Shown here: positions 7,376-16,875 of the stretch, piece after piece
Layout of the letters: every line of letters begins with the position of its first letter
How positions within the stretch are numbered: the first letter of the stretch is position 1
Notes under the pieces: model-generated
Database searches by the model: none
Told to the model about the DNA's origin: nothing
The model's input: only the letters and a program-made list of their open reading frames with translations
DNA from: Streptomyces sp. CB00455
GTDB taxonomy: Bacteria > Actinomycetota > Actinomycetes > Streptomycetales > Streptomycetaceae
Assembly (NCBI RefSeq): GCF_001905445.1
Contig: NZ_LIVQ01000012.1
Span: 62,001-126,000 of the forward strand
Direction: 5' to 3'
DNA: 64,000 nt
Translations under genes and position numbers: made by a program

Positions 7376-10048
7376 ATGACCGAGACGGCTCATGTTGTCA
7401 GGGCGTACGCCGTCACCGGCGGCCTCGACACTCAGGCGCTGCGCGCCGCCTGGCGGAACGCCACCGCCGGGCACGACGTGCCTGGCGGCGCCGCCAGGCC
7501 GGGCAGTGACGCCCACTGGTTCACCGACCTCGGCACGGTGGCGGACGCCGGTGCGTGGGAGGCGGCCGAGCGCCTGTGGGGCGACCCGCTCGCGCTTTCC
7601 TTCCCCGCGGACCGCGGCCCGGCAGCGCGTCTGACCGTCGCGCGGTTCGCCGACGGCGGCCACCTGCTGCTGATCGCGGTCAACCGGGCGTTCGCAGCCG
7701 GCCGCTCGCTGGCCGGTCTCGCGGACGACCTCTCCGCCGCCTACGCCTCGGAGACCGCGGGGCGCACCGGTGACTTCGGCAGCGCCGACTTCGACTGGGG
7801 CACGGAGCTCGCCGCGTCGCTCGGCGAGGTGAGCGCCAGGGAAGGGGTCACTCCCTACGACGTCCTGCTGACCGCCTACCACTGGCTGCTCGGGCGGCAC
7901 CACGTCGAGGAGGGCCTGACGGTCGCCGTCACGGGGGGCGGGCGCATCCGCGGGGACTTCTCGGGACGTCCCGTCTTTCGCGATCTGCTGCTGCGGACGG
8001 CCGCGCTGCGGCGCTCGGCCGCCGCCGACCAGCGCCTCCCGCTCCAGCGGACCGCCGGGTCCGGCGCGGCGGCCACCCAAGAGGGCCCGTATGACGCGGT
8101 GTTCGCCACGGCCGACCCGTTCGGACCGGTCCTCAGGCTGGCGGGGGCCCGCGTGCGCAGGCTCCGCTCGGACGAAGGCTGGTTCCGCGGCGACGCGCCC
8201 GAGGCCGACATCGCCCTGACGGTGCACCAGACCACTCCCTCCGTCACCGGTCACCTGACCTTCCGCACCACTCCGTACGACCCGGGCGCCGCGGCCGGCT
8301 TCCTCGGCCAGCTGCGCACCGTGCTGGAGGCGGCTCTGGCCGATCCCGGGACGCCGGCGCACACACTTCCCCTGGAGAGCCCCGAGCAGATCCTGCACGC
8401 GGTCCTCGAAGCCGACGCGGCGGCGGCCGGCGAGTGGAGCGCCCCCGCGGTCCACGAGCGTTTCCGCGAGGTGGCGCGGAGCGCGCCCGGCGCGATCGCG
8501 CTGTCCGAGGCCACCGGCGAGGTCACCTACGGCGAACTCCTCGCGCGGTCCTCGCGCATCACCGACGCCCTGCGCGCGCTCGGCGTCGGCGAGGGTTCGG
8601 CGGTGGCGCTGATGCTTCCCCCCGGATCCCGCCAGGCCGCGGCCCTGCTCGGCGCCTTCGGCGCGGGAGCGCACGCTGTGTGCCTGGGCACTGACGGCAC
8701 CGGGGAGCGCGGCAAGGCCGTCTTCGACAGTCTGCGGCCGCACTGCCTGGTCCTGGCCGGCGACCGCGGCGACCGCGGCCTCGTCGACTGGTACCGGAGC
8801 GAACTGGACGGACACGTCCTGGACCTGGACGCCTTCACGGACGTCCACCCCTACCCGGAAACCCCCGACCGGGCGGTCCCCGGCCCGGTCGGCACCTCCG
8901 TGCCGACCGGGCCGGGGAGACCGGGCGCGGCGGCCTCGCCCCACCGGTGGGCCTACGTGACCTACACCTCCGGTACGACCGGCACCGCCAAAGGCATACC
9001 CCAGACCCACCGCACCTTCGCCCAGTTCATCGACTGGTTCACCGGCGAGTTCGGCATCGGGCCGGGCTCACGCGTGGCCCAGTGGGCCTCTCCCGGCTAC
9101 GACGCCGCCCTGGTGGAGGTCTTCGCAGCCCTGGCCGTCGGGGCCACCCTGTGCCCCGTGCCCGAGCGGCTGCGGGCGCATCCGGAGAAGCTGGCGGACT
9201 GGCTCGACTCGCAGCGCATCACCCACTTGCAGACGGTTCCCAGCTTCGCGCGGGAGCTGCTCGGCGCCATCGGCTCCGTCCCGGGACGCCTGGAGTCCCT
9301 CGGGCATCTGCTCCTGGCGGGCGAGGCACTCTCCGGGGAGCTGGCGGACGCCGTGCGGGCGGCGTTGCCCGCCACACGGCTGGTCAACCTCTACGGCTCC
9401 ACCGAGACGATCCTGGCCACCTGGGCCGAGGTCGCCGCGCCCGTGCACGGCGCCGTGCCGATCGGTCAGTCCGTCCCCGGCCGTCAGGTGCTGGTCCTGG
9501 ACGAGAACGACCGGCCCTGCCCCACCGGCGTCACGGGTGACGTCGTCGTGCTGGGCCCGCACGTGACGCCCGGCTACATCGGTGAGGGTCCCGGCTGTGA
9601 GGCCTTCCGCCCCCTGGCCGGCGACAGTCTGGCCGCGATCACCCGCAACGGCATCCACCGCACCGGAGACCGGGGCCGCCGGCGCTGGGACGGTTCGCTG
9701 GAGTACTCCGGGCGCGGTGACTCCCGCATCAAGATCTCCGGCACGCGGCTGGAGCTCATCGGCATCGAAGCGGCGCTGGCCGCGCACGAATCGGTGTCCT
9801 CCTGCGCCGTGGTCGCGCACGCCGGTCCCGACGGACTCGTGACGCGGCTGGAGGCGTACGTGGTGCCCCACCGGACACCGGACGGCGATCCGGTGGCCAC
9901 CTCGGCCGACTGGCGGGCCGCCCTGGTGCGGTGGTTCGGCAGGACCCTGCCCGCGTTGTCGTTCGTGACGCTGGACAGCCTGCCCCGCAACACGGGCGGC
10001 AAAGTCGACCGGCGCGCACTGGCCGGGGCCGGCGCGGCCGCCAGCTGA
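7376..10048 (+). CDS. NRPS adenylation protein with degenerate condensation domain (SgcC1-like role)
   Basis: An 890-residue protein. Residues ~345-885 form a complete adenylation domain: A3 YTSGTTGTAKG, A5 NLYGSTET, A7 HRTGDRGR, A8 GRGDSRIKISGTRLELIGIE and A10 NTGGKVDRRAL. It has no attached carrier domain. Residues 1-~335 resemble the second half of a condensation domain, but the HHxxxDG catalytic motif is replaced by VNRAFAAGRS, so it should be inactive. ATG 7376 follows GAAGGGAG; a GTG six bases upstream is less well placed. By context it activates a beta-amino acid (product of the next gene) and loads the discrete carrier protein encoded at 19.2 kb, as SgcC1 and SgcC2 do in C-1027. Substrate assignment is inference. 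Confidence 0.85.
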   Translation: MTETAHVVRAYAVTGGLDTQALRAAWRNATAGHDVPGGAARPGSDAHWFTDLGTVADAGAWEAAERLWGDPLALSFPADRGPAARLTVARFADGGHLLLIAVNRAFAAGRSLAGLADDLSAAYASETAGRTGDFGSADFDWGTELAASLGEVSAREGVTPYDVLLTAYHWLLGRHHVEEGLTVAVTGGGRIRGDFSGRPVFRDLLLRTAALRRSAAADQRLPLQRTAGSGAAATQEGPYDAVFATADPFGPVLRLAGARVRRLRSDEGWFRGDAPEADIALTVHQTTPSVTGHLTFRTTPYDPGAAAGFLGQLRTVLEAALADPGTPAHTLPLESPEQILHAVLEADAAAAGEWSAPAVHERFREVARSAPGAIALSEATGEVTYGELLARSSRITDALRALGVGEGSAVALMLPPGSRQAAALLGAFGAGAHAVCLGTDGTGERGKAVFDSLRPHCLVLAGDRGDRGLVDWYRSELDGHVLDLDAFTDVHPYPETPDRAVPGPVGTSVPTGPGRPGAAASPHRWAYVTYTSGTTGTAKGIPQTHRTFAQFIDWFTGEFGIGPGSRVAQWASPGYDAALVEVFAALAVGATLCPVPERLRAHPEKLADWLDSQRITHLQTVPSFARELLGAIGSVPGRLESLGHLLLAGEALSGELADAVRAALPATRLVNLYGSTETILATWAEVAAPVHGAVPIGQSVPGRQVLVLDENDRPCPTGVTGDVVVLGPHVTPGYIGEGPGCEAFRPLAGDSLAAITRNGIHRTGDRGRRRWDGSLEYSGRGDSRIKISGTRLELIGIEAALAAHESVSSCAVVAHAGPDGLVTRLEAYVVPHRTPDGDPVATSADWRAALVRWFGRTLPALSFVTLDSLPRNTGGKVDRRALAGAGAAAS

Positions 10049-10123
10049 GCACCGGGACCGGGGACGGCCGAAGGGCCTCCTTCCACTGAACTCGCTTATC
10101 ACATATCACTTGGGGTGAATGTC

Positions 10124-11749
10124 GTGACACTGCTTGAGACGGACTTCTCGGTCGGCTCCGAAGGGTCGAGCGTCAGCTTCGACGGCGAGACGCTCGACAT
10201 CGCCGCGGTCCGCCGGGTGGCGGAAGACCTGGCGCCGGTCACCGTGAGCTCGCAGACACTGGCCAAGGCGGCCAGGAGCCGCGTCCAGTTCGAGAAGATC
10301 GTCCAGGAGGGTGCCCCCGTCTACGGCGTCACCACCGGCTACGGCGAGATGATCTACATGCAGGTCGACAAGTCGAAGGAGATAGAGCTCCAGACCAACC
10401 TGGTCCGCAGCCACAGCTCCGGGGTCGGCCCGCTGTTCGCAGAGGACGAGGCCCGCGCAATCATGGCCGCTCGTCTCAACGCCCTCTCCAAGGGCTACTC
10501 GGCCGTGCGCCCCGAGCTGCTGGAGCGTCTGGCCCTCTACCTCAACGAGGGCATCACGCCGGCGATCCCGGAGATCGGCTCGCTCGGCGCCAGCGGTGAC
10601 CTGGCCCCGCTCTCCCACATCGCCGGCACGCTCATCGGCGAGGGCTACGTCCTCAAGGACGGCAAGCGTGTCCCGACCGCGGAGGTGCTGCGGGAGAAGG
10701 GCATCGAGCCGCTCCAGCTGCGCTTCAAGGAAGGCCTCGCGCTGATCAACGGCACCTCCGCCATGACGGGTCTGGGCTCCCTGGTCGTGGCCCGCGCCCT
10801 GGACCAGGTGCGGCAGGCCGAGATCGGTACCGCCCTCGTCCTCGAGGCGCTGCGCGGCTCGACCAGCCCGTTCCAGGCCGAGGGCCACGACATCGCCCGC
10901 CCGCACCAGGGCCAGATCGACACCGCGGCCAACATGCGCGCCCTGCTCAGCGGCAGCCGCCTGATGGTCGAGCACGCGGAGCTGCGCCGCCAGGCGCAGG
11001 AGCAGCGCACCGGCGACGGTGTTTCGCGCACCGAGGTCTACCTGCAGAAGGCGTACACGCTGCGAGCCATCCCGCAGGTCGTCGGAGCCGTGCGCGACAC
11101 CCTCTACCACGCCGTGGACAAGCTCGAGACCGAGCTGAACTCCTCCAACGACAATCCGCTGTTCTTCGACGGCAAGGAGGTCTTCCACGGCGCGAACTTC
11201 CACGGCCAGCCGATCGCCTTCGCCATGGACTTCGTCATGCTGGCCCTCACCCAGCTGGGTGTGTTCTCCGAACGCCGTACCAACCGCCTGCTCAACCGGC
11301 ACCTCAGTGACGGTCTGCCGGAATTCCTCGTCGCCAACGACCCGGGCCTCAACAGCGGCTTCGCCGGAGCCCAGTACCCCGCCACCGCGCTGGTCGCGGA
11401 GAACCGGACCATCGGTCCTGCGAGCACCCAGAGCGTCCCGTCCAACGGTGACAACCAGGACGTCGTCAGCATGGGCCTGATCGCCACCCGCAACGCCCGC
11501 CGGGTCCTGTCGAACAACACCCGCATCCTCGCGGTCGAGTTCCTCGCCGCCGCTCAGGCCGTCGACCTGTCCGGCCGCTACGAGAAGCTCAGCCCCACCG
11601 GCAAGGCCACATACGATCAGATCCGCTCGCTGGTCCCCACGCTGGCGGAGGACCGCTACATGTCCGACGACATCGAGCTGGTCGCCGCCGCCCTCTCGCG
11701 CGGCGAGTTCCTGGCCGCCGCGAGCTCCACCGGCGCCGAACTGCGCTGA
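10124..11749 (+). CDS. MIO-dependent tyrosine/aryl-amino-acid 2,3-aminomutase (SgcC4-like)
   Basis: A protein of about 541 residues of the histidine/phenylalanine ammonia-lyase superfamily. The Ala156-Ser157-Gly158 triad (in GSLGASGDLAPLSH) cyclises to the MIO cofactor; the inner-loop tyrosine is in TTGYGEM, and the conserved NSSNDNPLF and GANFHGQPIAFAMDF motifs are present. The YGEMIYMQVDKSKEIELQTN stretch matches, as I remember it, enediyne aminomutases such as SgcC4, which convert L-tyrosine to beta-tyrosine, rather than plain lyases. GTG 10124 (behind GGGGTGA) is preferred over GTG 10115. It sits between the adenylation and condensation genes, so it should supply the beta-amino acid appended to the enediyne core. 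Tyrosine versus phenylalanine preference is not decided here. Confidence 0.9.
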   Translation: MTLLETDFSVGSEGSSVSFDGETLDIAAVRRVAEDLAPVTVSSQTLAKAARSRVQFEKIVQEGAPVYGVTTGYGEMIYMQVDKSKEIELQTNLVRSHSSGVGPLFAEDEARAIMAARLNALSKGYSAVRPELLERLALYLNEGITPAIPEIGSLGASGDLAPLSHIAGTLIGEGYVLKDGKRVPTAEVLREKGIEPLQLRFKEGLALINGTSAMTGLGSLVVARALDQVRQAEIGTALVLEALRGSTSPFQAEGHDIARPHQGQIDTAANMRALLSGSRLMVEHAELRRQAQEQRTGDGVSRTEVYLQKAYTLRAIPQVVGAVRDTLYHAVDKLETELNSSNDNPLFFDGKEVFHGANFHGQPIAFAMDFVMLALTQLGVFSERRTNRLLNRHLSDGLPEFLVANDPGLNSGFAGAQYPATALVAENRTIGPASTQSVPSNGDNQDVVSMGLIATRNARRVLSNNTRILAVEFLAAAQAVDLSGRYEKLSPTGKATYDQIRSLVPTLAEDRYMSDDIELVAAALSRGEFLAAASSTGAELR

Positions 11750-11847
11750 GCCCCGCCCCCGATCTCGCCTCTGCGCCCCGGCGGCCGTACGCAACACATG
11801 GGCCGCCGGGGGCCGCCGCTTCCCTCCACGACACCTGGGACGACCCG

Positions 11848-13185
11848 ATGAGCATTCCCCTCTCCTTCAACCAAGAGTTCCTGTGCATGTTCGACCAGGG
11901 CGACGAGAAGGGCCCCTTCGGCCCGCTCTACAACATCGTCGGCGGCTGGCGGCTGGCCGGGAAGGCAGACCCCGACGCCCTGCAGGGTGCGCTGGACGAC
12001 GTCGTGGAGCGCCACGAGGCGCTGCGCACGACGATCGTGCGCACCCCCGGCGGCCAGCGCCAGGAGATCCTGGCGGCCTCGCCGGTCTCCCTGACCGTGC
12101 GTGAGATCCCCGAGCCGGACGTGGCGGCACGCGACCGTCGCGCGGAGGAACTGCTCATCGAGTTGGAGGGCGGCCACTACGGCGTGGGCGAGCTGCCGCT
12201 GCTGCGCGCGGTCCTGGGCCGGTTCGACGAGGACGACGCGGTCCTGGTCCTGATCGCCCACCACACGGCGGCCGACGAGGTGTCCATCCAGCTGATCATC
12301 AGGGACTTCGGTGCCTTCTACGCCGAGCGGCGCGGCCACGGGGCCGCCGAGCTCCCCGAGGCCACCCAGTTCCAGGACTTCGCCCGGTGGGAGCGCGAGC
12401 GCTTCGCGCCCGAAGCCGATGTGAAGGCGCGCGGCTACTGGCGTGAGCAGCTGGCCGGGGCGAAGATCACGGGGGTTCCGACGGACCACCTGAAGTCGGC
12501 GGGCGTGGAGAAGACCACGTCCGTGCACCGCTTCCAGATCGACGCGGAGCTGACCTCGGCGGCGCTGGCCCTCGCCAAGGAGACCCGCAGCTCGGCCTTC
12601 ATGGTTCTGCTCGCGGCCTACAAAGTCTTCCTCAACGAGCGCCTCGGCGCCACCGACGTCGTCGTCCCGACGATGGCCTCGGGCCGCGGCCCGGCGAGGT
12701 TCCAGAACACGGTCGGGGCGTTCTTCAACTTCGTCCCGCTCCGGACCTCCGTCGCCGGCGCCGCCACCTTCCGCGACGTGGTGCAGCGGACCCGCACGAC
12801 CTGTCTGAAGGCGTACGGCAATGCCCTGCCGTTCGGCCAGGTCGCCGCCGAGGCCCCGGAACTCGCGGCCTCCTTCGGCGCGGACGACCTCGGCGTCATC
12901 GCCTTCCAGGTCTTCCAGTTCCCCGCGCTGGAGGGTGAGGAGGCGGGCGACCTGCGGATCTCCGAGATCCGCCGCCGCCTGCTGTCGCAGCCCGTGAGCA
13001 CGGACATCCCCGACGGCGTGATGTTCCAGCTGGACATCGACCCCCTCTCCGGGCAGATGCTCGGCCACGTGGGCTACAACACCAACCTCTACTACGAGAG
13101 CACCATGGCCGAGTTCGCCGCCGGTTTCCGAAAGGTGCTGGAGCGGACGGTCGTCACTCCCGACGCGCCGCTGACCCTCTACTGA
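11848..13185 (+). CDS. free-standing condensation enzyme (SgcC5-like)
   Basis: A 445-residue discrete NRPS condensation-domain protein. It has the N-terminal PLSFNQEFL motif, the catalytic motif LIAHHTAADEVS (HHxxxDE), and later VVVPTMASGRGPARFQNTVGAF, which matches the C5-type motif. In C-1027 such a protein transfers the carrier-bound beta-tyrosine derivative onto a hydroxyl of the enediyne core, making an ester. The neighbouring aminomutase and adenylation genes support the same role. Its intact motif contrasts with the degenerate condensation domain at 7.4 kb. It is the last gene of the plus-strand run and faces a convergent hydroxylase gene across a hairpin. Confidence 0.88.
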   Translation: MSIPLSFNQEFLCMFDQGDEKGPFGPLYNIVGGWRLAGKADPDALQGALDDVVERHEALRTTIVRTPGGQRQEILAASPVSLTVREIPEPDVAARDRRAEELLIELEGGHYGVGELPLLRAVLGRFDEDDAVLVLIAHHTAADEVSIQLIIRDFGAFYAERRGHGAAELPEATQFQDFARWERERFAPEADVKARGYWREQLAGAKITGVPTDHLKSAGVEKTTSVHRFQIDAELTSAALALAKETRSSAFMVLLAAYKVFLNERLGATDVVVPTMASGRGPARFQNTVGAFFNFVPLRTSVAGAATFRDVVQRTRTTCLKAYGNALPFGQVAAEAPELAASFGADDLGVIAFQVFQFPALEGEEAGDLRISEIRRRLLSQPVSTDIPDGVMFQLDIDPLSGQMLGHVGYNTNLYYESTMAEFAAGFRKVLERTVVTPDAPLTLY

Positions 13186-13209
13186 TCCCGTTCGCCCCGG
13201 GCATGACAG

Positions 13210-13240
13210 CGCCCGCGTCCCCCGGAGGGGGTCGCGGGCG
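13210..13240. terminator. bidirectional hairpin terminator
   Basis: CGCCCGCG-T-CCCCC (13210-13223), loop GGA, GGGGG-T-CGCGGGCG (13227-13240): 13 paired bases with one T/T mismatch, placed between two convergent genes. Confidence 0.65.
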
Positions 13241-13255
13241 TTCGCCGTCACGGGG

Positions 13256-14842
13256 TCAGGCGTCGTTCAAGGAGCCGTGGGCCGCGGTCCGCAGGTCATC
13301 GAAGGAGGAGAGGTCAGGCACGGTCCAGCCGTCCAGGTCGTACTCGGACAGGCACGCCTCCGCGAAGGCCTTGTACCCGTCGACCTGACCTGAGGTCATC
13401 TGGGAGAAGAGCAGCTCCACGCGGGTGTTCTCGTGGTTGCCGGCGTAATTGCGCTCGTAGAGCTCGTGGCGCCCGCCGAACTCGGTTCCCACCGCGTCCC
13501 ACAGGAGCTTCATCACCTTGACGCGGTCGACCGCCTCCACCCCGCCCGAGCCCCGCAGGTACTTGTCGAGGTAGGGGCGCACGTCCGGGTTCTTGAAGTC
13601 CTGGGCGCTGGAGTTGACGTAGACCAGGCCGCTCGCGACGTCCTGCTGGATGATCTCCTTGATCCGCGGATAGCCGATCTGCATGAACCACCGGTACGCC
13701 ATGCCGTACTGCGGATTGGGCAGCAGCGCTCCGTTCTTCCACTCGACGGGATTGCGCGCGGCGGCGTCCGACAGCCCCAGGAACAGGTTGCGCCAGGCGA
13801 GCACTTCACCGATGCGGGTCTGGACACCGCGGAAGTCCTTGGTTCCGGTGATCTCCAGCGCCTTGACCAGGAGACCGGCGATGAACTCCAGCTTCACGGC
13901 AAGCCGGGTGCACCCGTGGAAGGTGAAGCGCTCCACGAAGCCCGAGCGGGCCGGGAACATCTGGACCTTCCCCAGGTGGCCGTAGACGAAGACGTTCTCC
14001 CAGGGGATCAGGACCTTGTCCAGGACGAGGATGGTGTCGTTCTCGTCGAGCCGGGAGGAGAGGGGGTAGTCGAAGGGGCTGCCCATGACGGCGGCAGTCG
14101 CGGTGTAGGACGGGCGGCAGATCAGCTTCATGCCCGGCGCGTCCATCGGGATGGTGGCGACCAGCGCGAACTCCCGCTTCTTGACCGGCAGACCGAAGTG
14201 GGCGATGAAGTTGTAGTGGGACAGGGCTGAGCCCGTGGCGACCACCTTGGCGCCGCTGACCACCAGACCGGCGTCGGTCTCCTTCTCGACGTGGATGAAC
14301 ACGTCCTCCACCTCGTCGGGCGGCAGGTTGCGGTCGACCGGCGGGTGGACGATGGCGTGGTTCCAGAAGAGCACCTTCTCCTGTGACTCCCGGTACCAGC
14401 GCTGCGCGTTGTCCGAGTACGGCGCGTAATAGTCCGCGTTGGCGCCGAGCGTGCCGAGGAACGACGCCTTGTAGTCGGGGCTGCGCCCCATCCACCCGTA
14501 GCTCATGCGGGCCCACTCCGCGATGGCCTTCTGGTCGGCCACCAGGTCGTCGACGCTGCGCGGAGTGGTGAAGAAACTGTGCGTGTACCCGTCGCTGCCG
14601 GTGTCCGTGGGCCTGGTCAGGACACCGCGATTGGCCGGATCGTGCAGAGCGTCGTACAGACGTGCGGTCATGCGGATCGGATTACGGAATGCGGGATGCT
14701 TGGTGACATCCTTTACCCGGTCACCGTAGATATATATCTCCCGGCCGTCCCGCAGGCTTTCGATGTATTCATCACCCGTCAATGGGCGGGTTTTCCGCCG
14801 TTCCACGGCGGGACCGGCAGGGATATCCTGACGCTCGGTCAT
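13256..14842 (-). CDS. HpaB-type FADH2-dependent aromatic hydroxylase (SgcC-like)
   Basis: A 528-residue protein of the 4-hydroxyphenylacetate 3-monooxygenase large-subunit family. Typical segments are the N-terminal LTGDEYIESLRDGREIYIYG, the flavin-site region SPDYKASFLGTLGANADYYA, and RIGEVLAWRNLFLGLSDAAA in the C-terminal helical domain. In C-1027, SgcC hydroxylates the carrier-bound chloro-beta-tyrosine at C-5 using FADH2 from SgcE6; the flavin reductase at 29.9 kb is the obvious partner. The length matches the family. It is transcribed alone on the minus strand, divergent from a second flavin monooxygenase gene, and ends at the hairpin shared with the condensation enzyme. Confidence 0.9.
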   Translation of the reverse strand: MTERQDIPAGPAVERRKTRPLTGDEYIESLRDGREIYIYGDRVKDVTKHPAFRNPIRMTARLYDALHDPANRGVLTRPTDTGSDGYTHSFFTTPRSVDDLVADQKAIAEWARMSYGWMGRSPDYKASFLGTLGANADYYAPYSDNAQRWYRESQEKVLFWNHAIVHPPVDRNLPPDEVEDVFIHVEKETDAGLVVSGAKVVATGSALSHYNFIAHFGLPVKKREFALVATIPMDAPGMKLICRPSYTATAAVMGSPFDYPLSSRLDENDTILVLDKVLIPWENVFVYGHLGKVQMFPARSGFVERFTFHGCTRLAVKLEFIAGLLVKALEITGTKDFRGVQTRIGEVLAWRNLFLGLSDAAARNPVEWKNGALLPNPQYGMAYRWFMQIGYPRIKEIIQQDVASGLVYVNSSAQDFKNPDVRPYLDKYLRGSGGVEAVDRVKVMKLLWDAVGTEFGGRHELYERNYAGNHENTRVELLFSQMTSGQVDGYKAFAEACLSEYDLDGWTVPDLSSFDDLRTAAHGSLNDA

Positions 14843-15110
14843 CAGTTTTCTTCCCTCTTCCTCTTACACGAGGCGCGTTCCAGGACTTGGTGGCGCCCTC
14901 ATCGTCGCAGCCGGGGAGGGGCCGGGCCTTCTCCTAGGATGCGGCGTCGTGGGCGGCCCGGGCCGGGAAGGCGTCGGGCGGACGCCGAAGCGGGCTGATC
15001 CCGCAATCTCGAAGATGCGTCCGATCGTCGCAGACTGCCAGGGTCGTCCCTAAATATCGCGGACGGCCAATTTCCGGCCTCCGGGGATAGGACATCTTTT
15101 CCAGGAGGAT
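14843..15110. promoter_or_regulatory. divergent intergenic region
   Basis: 268 bases between two divergent flavoprotein genes must hold both promoters. The segment 15050-15110 is relatively AT-rich (CCTAAATATCGC) and ends in the AGGAGGATATG ribosome site/start of the plus-strand gene. No defined operator repeat was found. Confidence 0.45.
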
Positions 15111-16301
15111 ATGGTGCTGACGACGACCGACGTTCCTGCACGGGAACAGCTTGTTCGTCGAGCGTCCGAACTGGTGCCGGTTCTGCAGAAGAACTCGGAC
15201 TGGTCGGAGGACAACCGGCGGATTCACGACGATTCGATCGAGGCCCTGGCCGACGCCGGTATCTTCCGTATGCGGGCGCCCGCCCGGTTCGGTGGCTACG
15301 AGAGCGACACCCGGACCCTGGTCGAGGTTGCCGCCGAGCTCGGCCGTGCCGACGGCTCCACGGGCTGGACCGCCTCGGTCTACTGGATCCCCACCTGGAT
15401 GGCCGGCCTGTTCCCGGACCACGTCCAGGACGAGGTCTTCGCCACCCCCGACGTCCGCGTCTGCGGCACCCTGAGCCCGAGCGCGATGGCCGTCCCGGCC
15501 GACGGCGGCATCGTGGTCAACGGCAAGTGGGGCTTCATCAGCGGCGCCCTGCACGCACAGTGGCAGGTCATCGTCGCCGTGCAGATCGCTCCGGACAGCG
15601 AGCCCATGCCGATCATGGCGCTGGTTCCGGTCTCGGACCTCCAGATCATCGATGACTGGCACACCGCCGGCCTCAAGGGCACGGGCAGCGTGAGCACCCT
15701 CGCGGAGAACGTCTTCGTCCCCGCCGACCGCGTGCTGCCCCTGGGCGCGATCGTGCAGGGGCAGGGCGGCGCCTCCCAGGCCAACGCCGATGTCGCGATG
15801 TACCGGGCACCGTTGCTCCCGGTCGCCTCCGCGTCCTCGGTGGGCGCAGTGCTCGGCATGGCCCGCGCCGCCAAGGACGCCTTCCTGGCCCGGCTGCCCG
15901 AGCGCAAGATCACGTACACGAACTACGCCAGCCAGGCCGAGGCCCCGCTGACTCACCTCCAGGTCGCCGACGCCACTCTCAAGATCGACCAGGCCGAGTT
16001 CCACGCCTTCCGGCTGGCCGACCTCGTCGACGGCAAGAACGCGACGGGTGCCCAGTGGACGCTGGAGGAGCGGGTCCGCGCCCGCGCCGACATGGGCGCG
16101 GTCTGCCGCCTCGCCAAGGAGGCCGTGGACATCTTCGCCACGGCCAGCGGCGGCTCCTCGATCTACACCAGCGTCCCGATCCAGCGCATCTCCCGGGACA
16201 TCCAGGCCGTGAACCTGCACGCACTGATGCACCCGGACACCAACGCCGAGCTCTACGGCCGGGTCCTGTGCGGCCTTGAGCCCAACTCCCTCTACATCTG
16301 A
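15111..16301 (+). CDS. acyl-CoA-dehydrogenase-fold flavin monooxygenase, second copy
   Basis: A 396-residue protein of the same group D monooxygenase fold as the gene at 4482, with FRMRAPARFGGYES, LGRADGSTGWTASVYWIP, GKWGFISGALHAQWQ and AGLKGTGSVSTLAEN in the expected order and a C-terminal YTSVPIQRISRDIQAVNLHA segment. ATG 15111 follows AGGAGGAT. The two proteins are clearly diverged, so they probably act on different intermediates. It is followed after about 24 bases by the SgcJ-like gene and likely cotranscribed with it. It would depend on the shared flavin reductase. The substrate is not predictable from sequence alone. Confidence 0.82.
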   Translation: MVLTTTDVPAREQLVRRASELVPVLQKNSDWSEDNRRIHDDSIEALADAGIFRMRAPARFGGYESDTRTLVEVAAELGRADGSTGWTASVYWIPTWMAGLFPDHVQDEVFATPDVRVCGTLSPSAMAVPADGGIVVNGKWGFISGALHAQWQVIVAVQIAPDSEPMPIMALVPVSDLQIIDDWHTAGLKGTGSVSTLAENVFVPADRVLPLGAIVQGQGGASQANADVAMYRAPLLPVASASSVGAVLGMARAAKDAFLARLPERKITYTNYASQAEAPLTHLQVADATLKIDQAEFHAFRLADLVDGKNATGAQWTLEERVRARADMGAVCRLAKEAVDIFATASGGSSIYTSVPIQRISRDIQAVNLHALMHPDTNAELYGRVLCGLEPNSLYI

Positions 16302-16325
16302 ACCCGACCGAATCAGGGGACCAGC

Positions 16326-16757
16326 ATGACCACATCACCCGCCGCCCCGGCCGGCACCGCCGTCTCCGACGCCGACAAGGCCGCCGTCGCCGCGCTTCCC
16401 GGCCGCATCGTCGCGGCCTGGGCGAAGCACGACGCCACGGCGTTCGCCCAGGTGTTCACTCCTCAGGGAACGATGATCCTGCCCGGCGCGTACCGCGACG
16501 GCCGTGAGGAGATCGAGGCATTCATGGCCGCGGCCTTCCAGGGCCCGTTCAAGGGCACTCAGGTCACCGGAACGCCGCTGGCCCTGAAGTTCATCCGCTC
16601 CGACGTGGCCGTCGTGGTCACCCAGGGCGGCGTACTCGCCCCCGGCGAGTCCGAGGTCGCCGACGAGCGCGCCGTACGCGCCACCTGGGTGGCCGCCAAG
16701 GAGGACGGCGAGTGGTACCTCGCCGCCTACCAGAACAGCCCGCGCGACAGCGCCTGA
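16326..16757 (+). CDS. SgcJ/EcaC-family protein (SnoaL/NTF2-like fold)
   Basis: A 143-residue small protein with the NTF2-like cone-fold pattern: an N-terminal helix (VAALPGRIVAAWAKHDATAF), GTMILPGAYRDGREEIEAFM, and a C-terminal sheet ending EDGEWYLAAYQNSP. This is the SgcJ/EcaC family, named from the C-1027 cluster and widespread in enediyne loci; SgcJ-type proteins have been linked to enediyne polyketide intermediates, but the exact reaction is not something I can state. Its presence supports the enediyne assignment. It ends before two strong hairpins. Confidence 0.85.
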   Translation: MTTSPAAPAGTAVSDADKAAVAALPGRIVAAWAKHDATAFAQVFTPQGTMILPGAYRDGREEIEAFMAAAFQGPFKGTQVTGTPLALKFIRSDVAVVVTQGGVLAPGESEVADERAVRATWVAAKEDGEWYLAAYQNSPRDSA

Positions 16758-16763
16758 TCCGCC

Positions 16764-16847
16764 GGTGGGTGAGTGGCTGCGGCCACTCGCCCACCGCGCA
16801 CACGAAGAGCGGCGCTCCCCGGATCCCGGGGGGCGCCGCTCTTCGTG
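16764..16847. terminator. two tandem strong hairpins between convergent genes
   Basis: The first is GGTGGGTGAGTGG (16764-16776) with CCACTCGCCCACC (16783-16795), one G-T pair. The second is a 20-bp stem, 16801-16820 with 16828-16847, one wobble. Both lie between the SgcJ-like gene and the convergent P450 gene; a bidirectional terminator is the simplest reading. Confidence 0.75.
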
Positions 16848-16875
16848 CCGCTCTTCGTGCCGGCCCCGTGCGTGG

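Noticed and set aside
5855..9010. Very long minus-strand open frame opposite the monooxygenase and adenylation genes
   Set aside because: High-GC third-position bias creates such antisense frames; the sequence is low-complexity Gly/Arg/Val and matches no family, whereas the plus strand has clear motifs.
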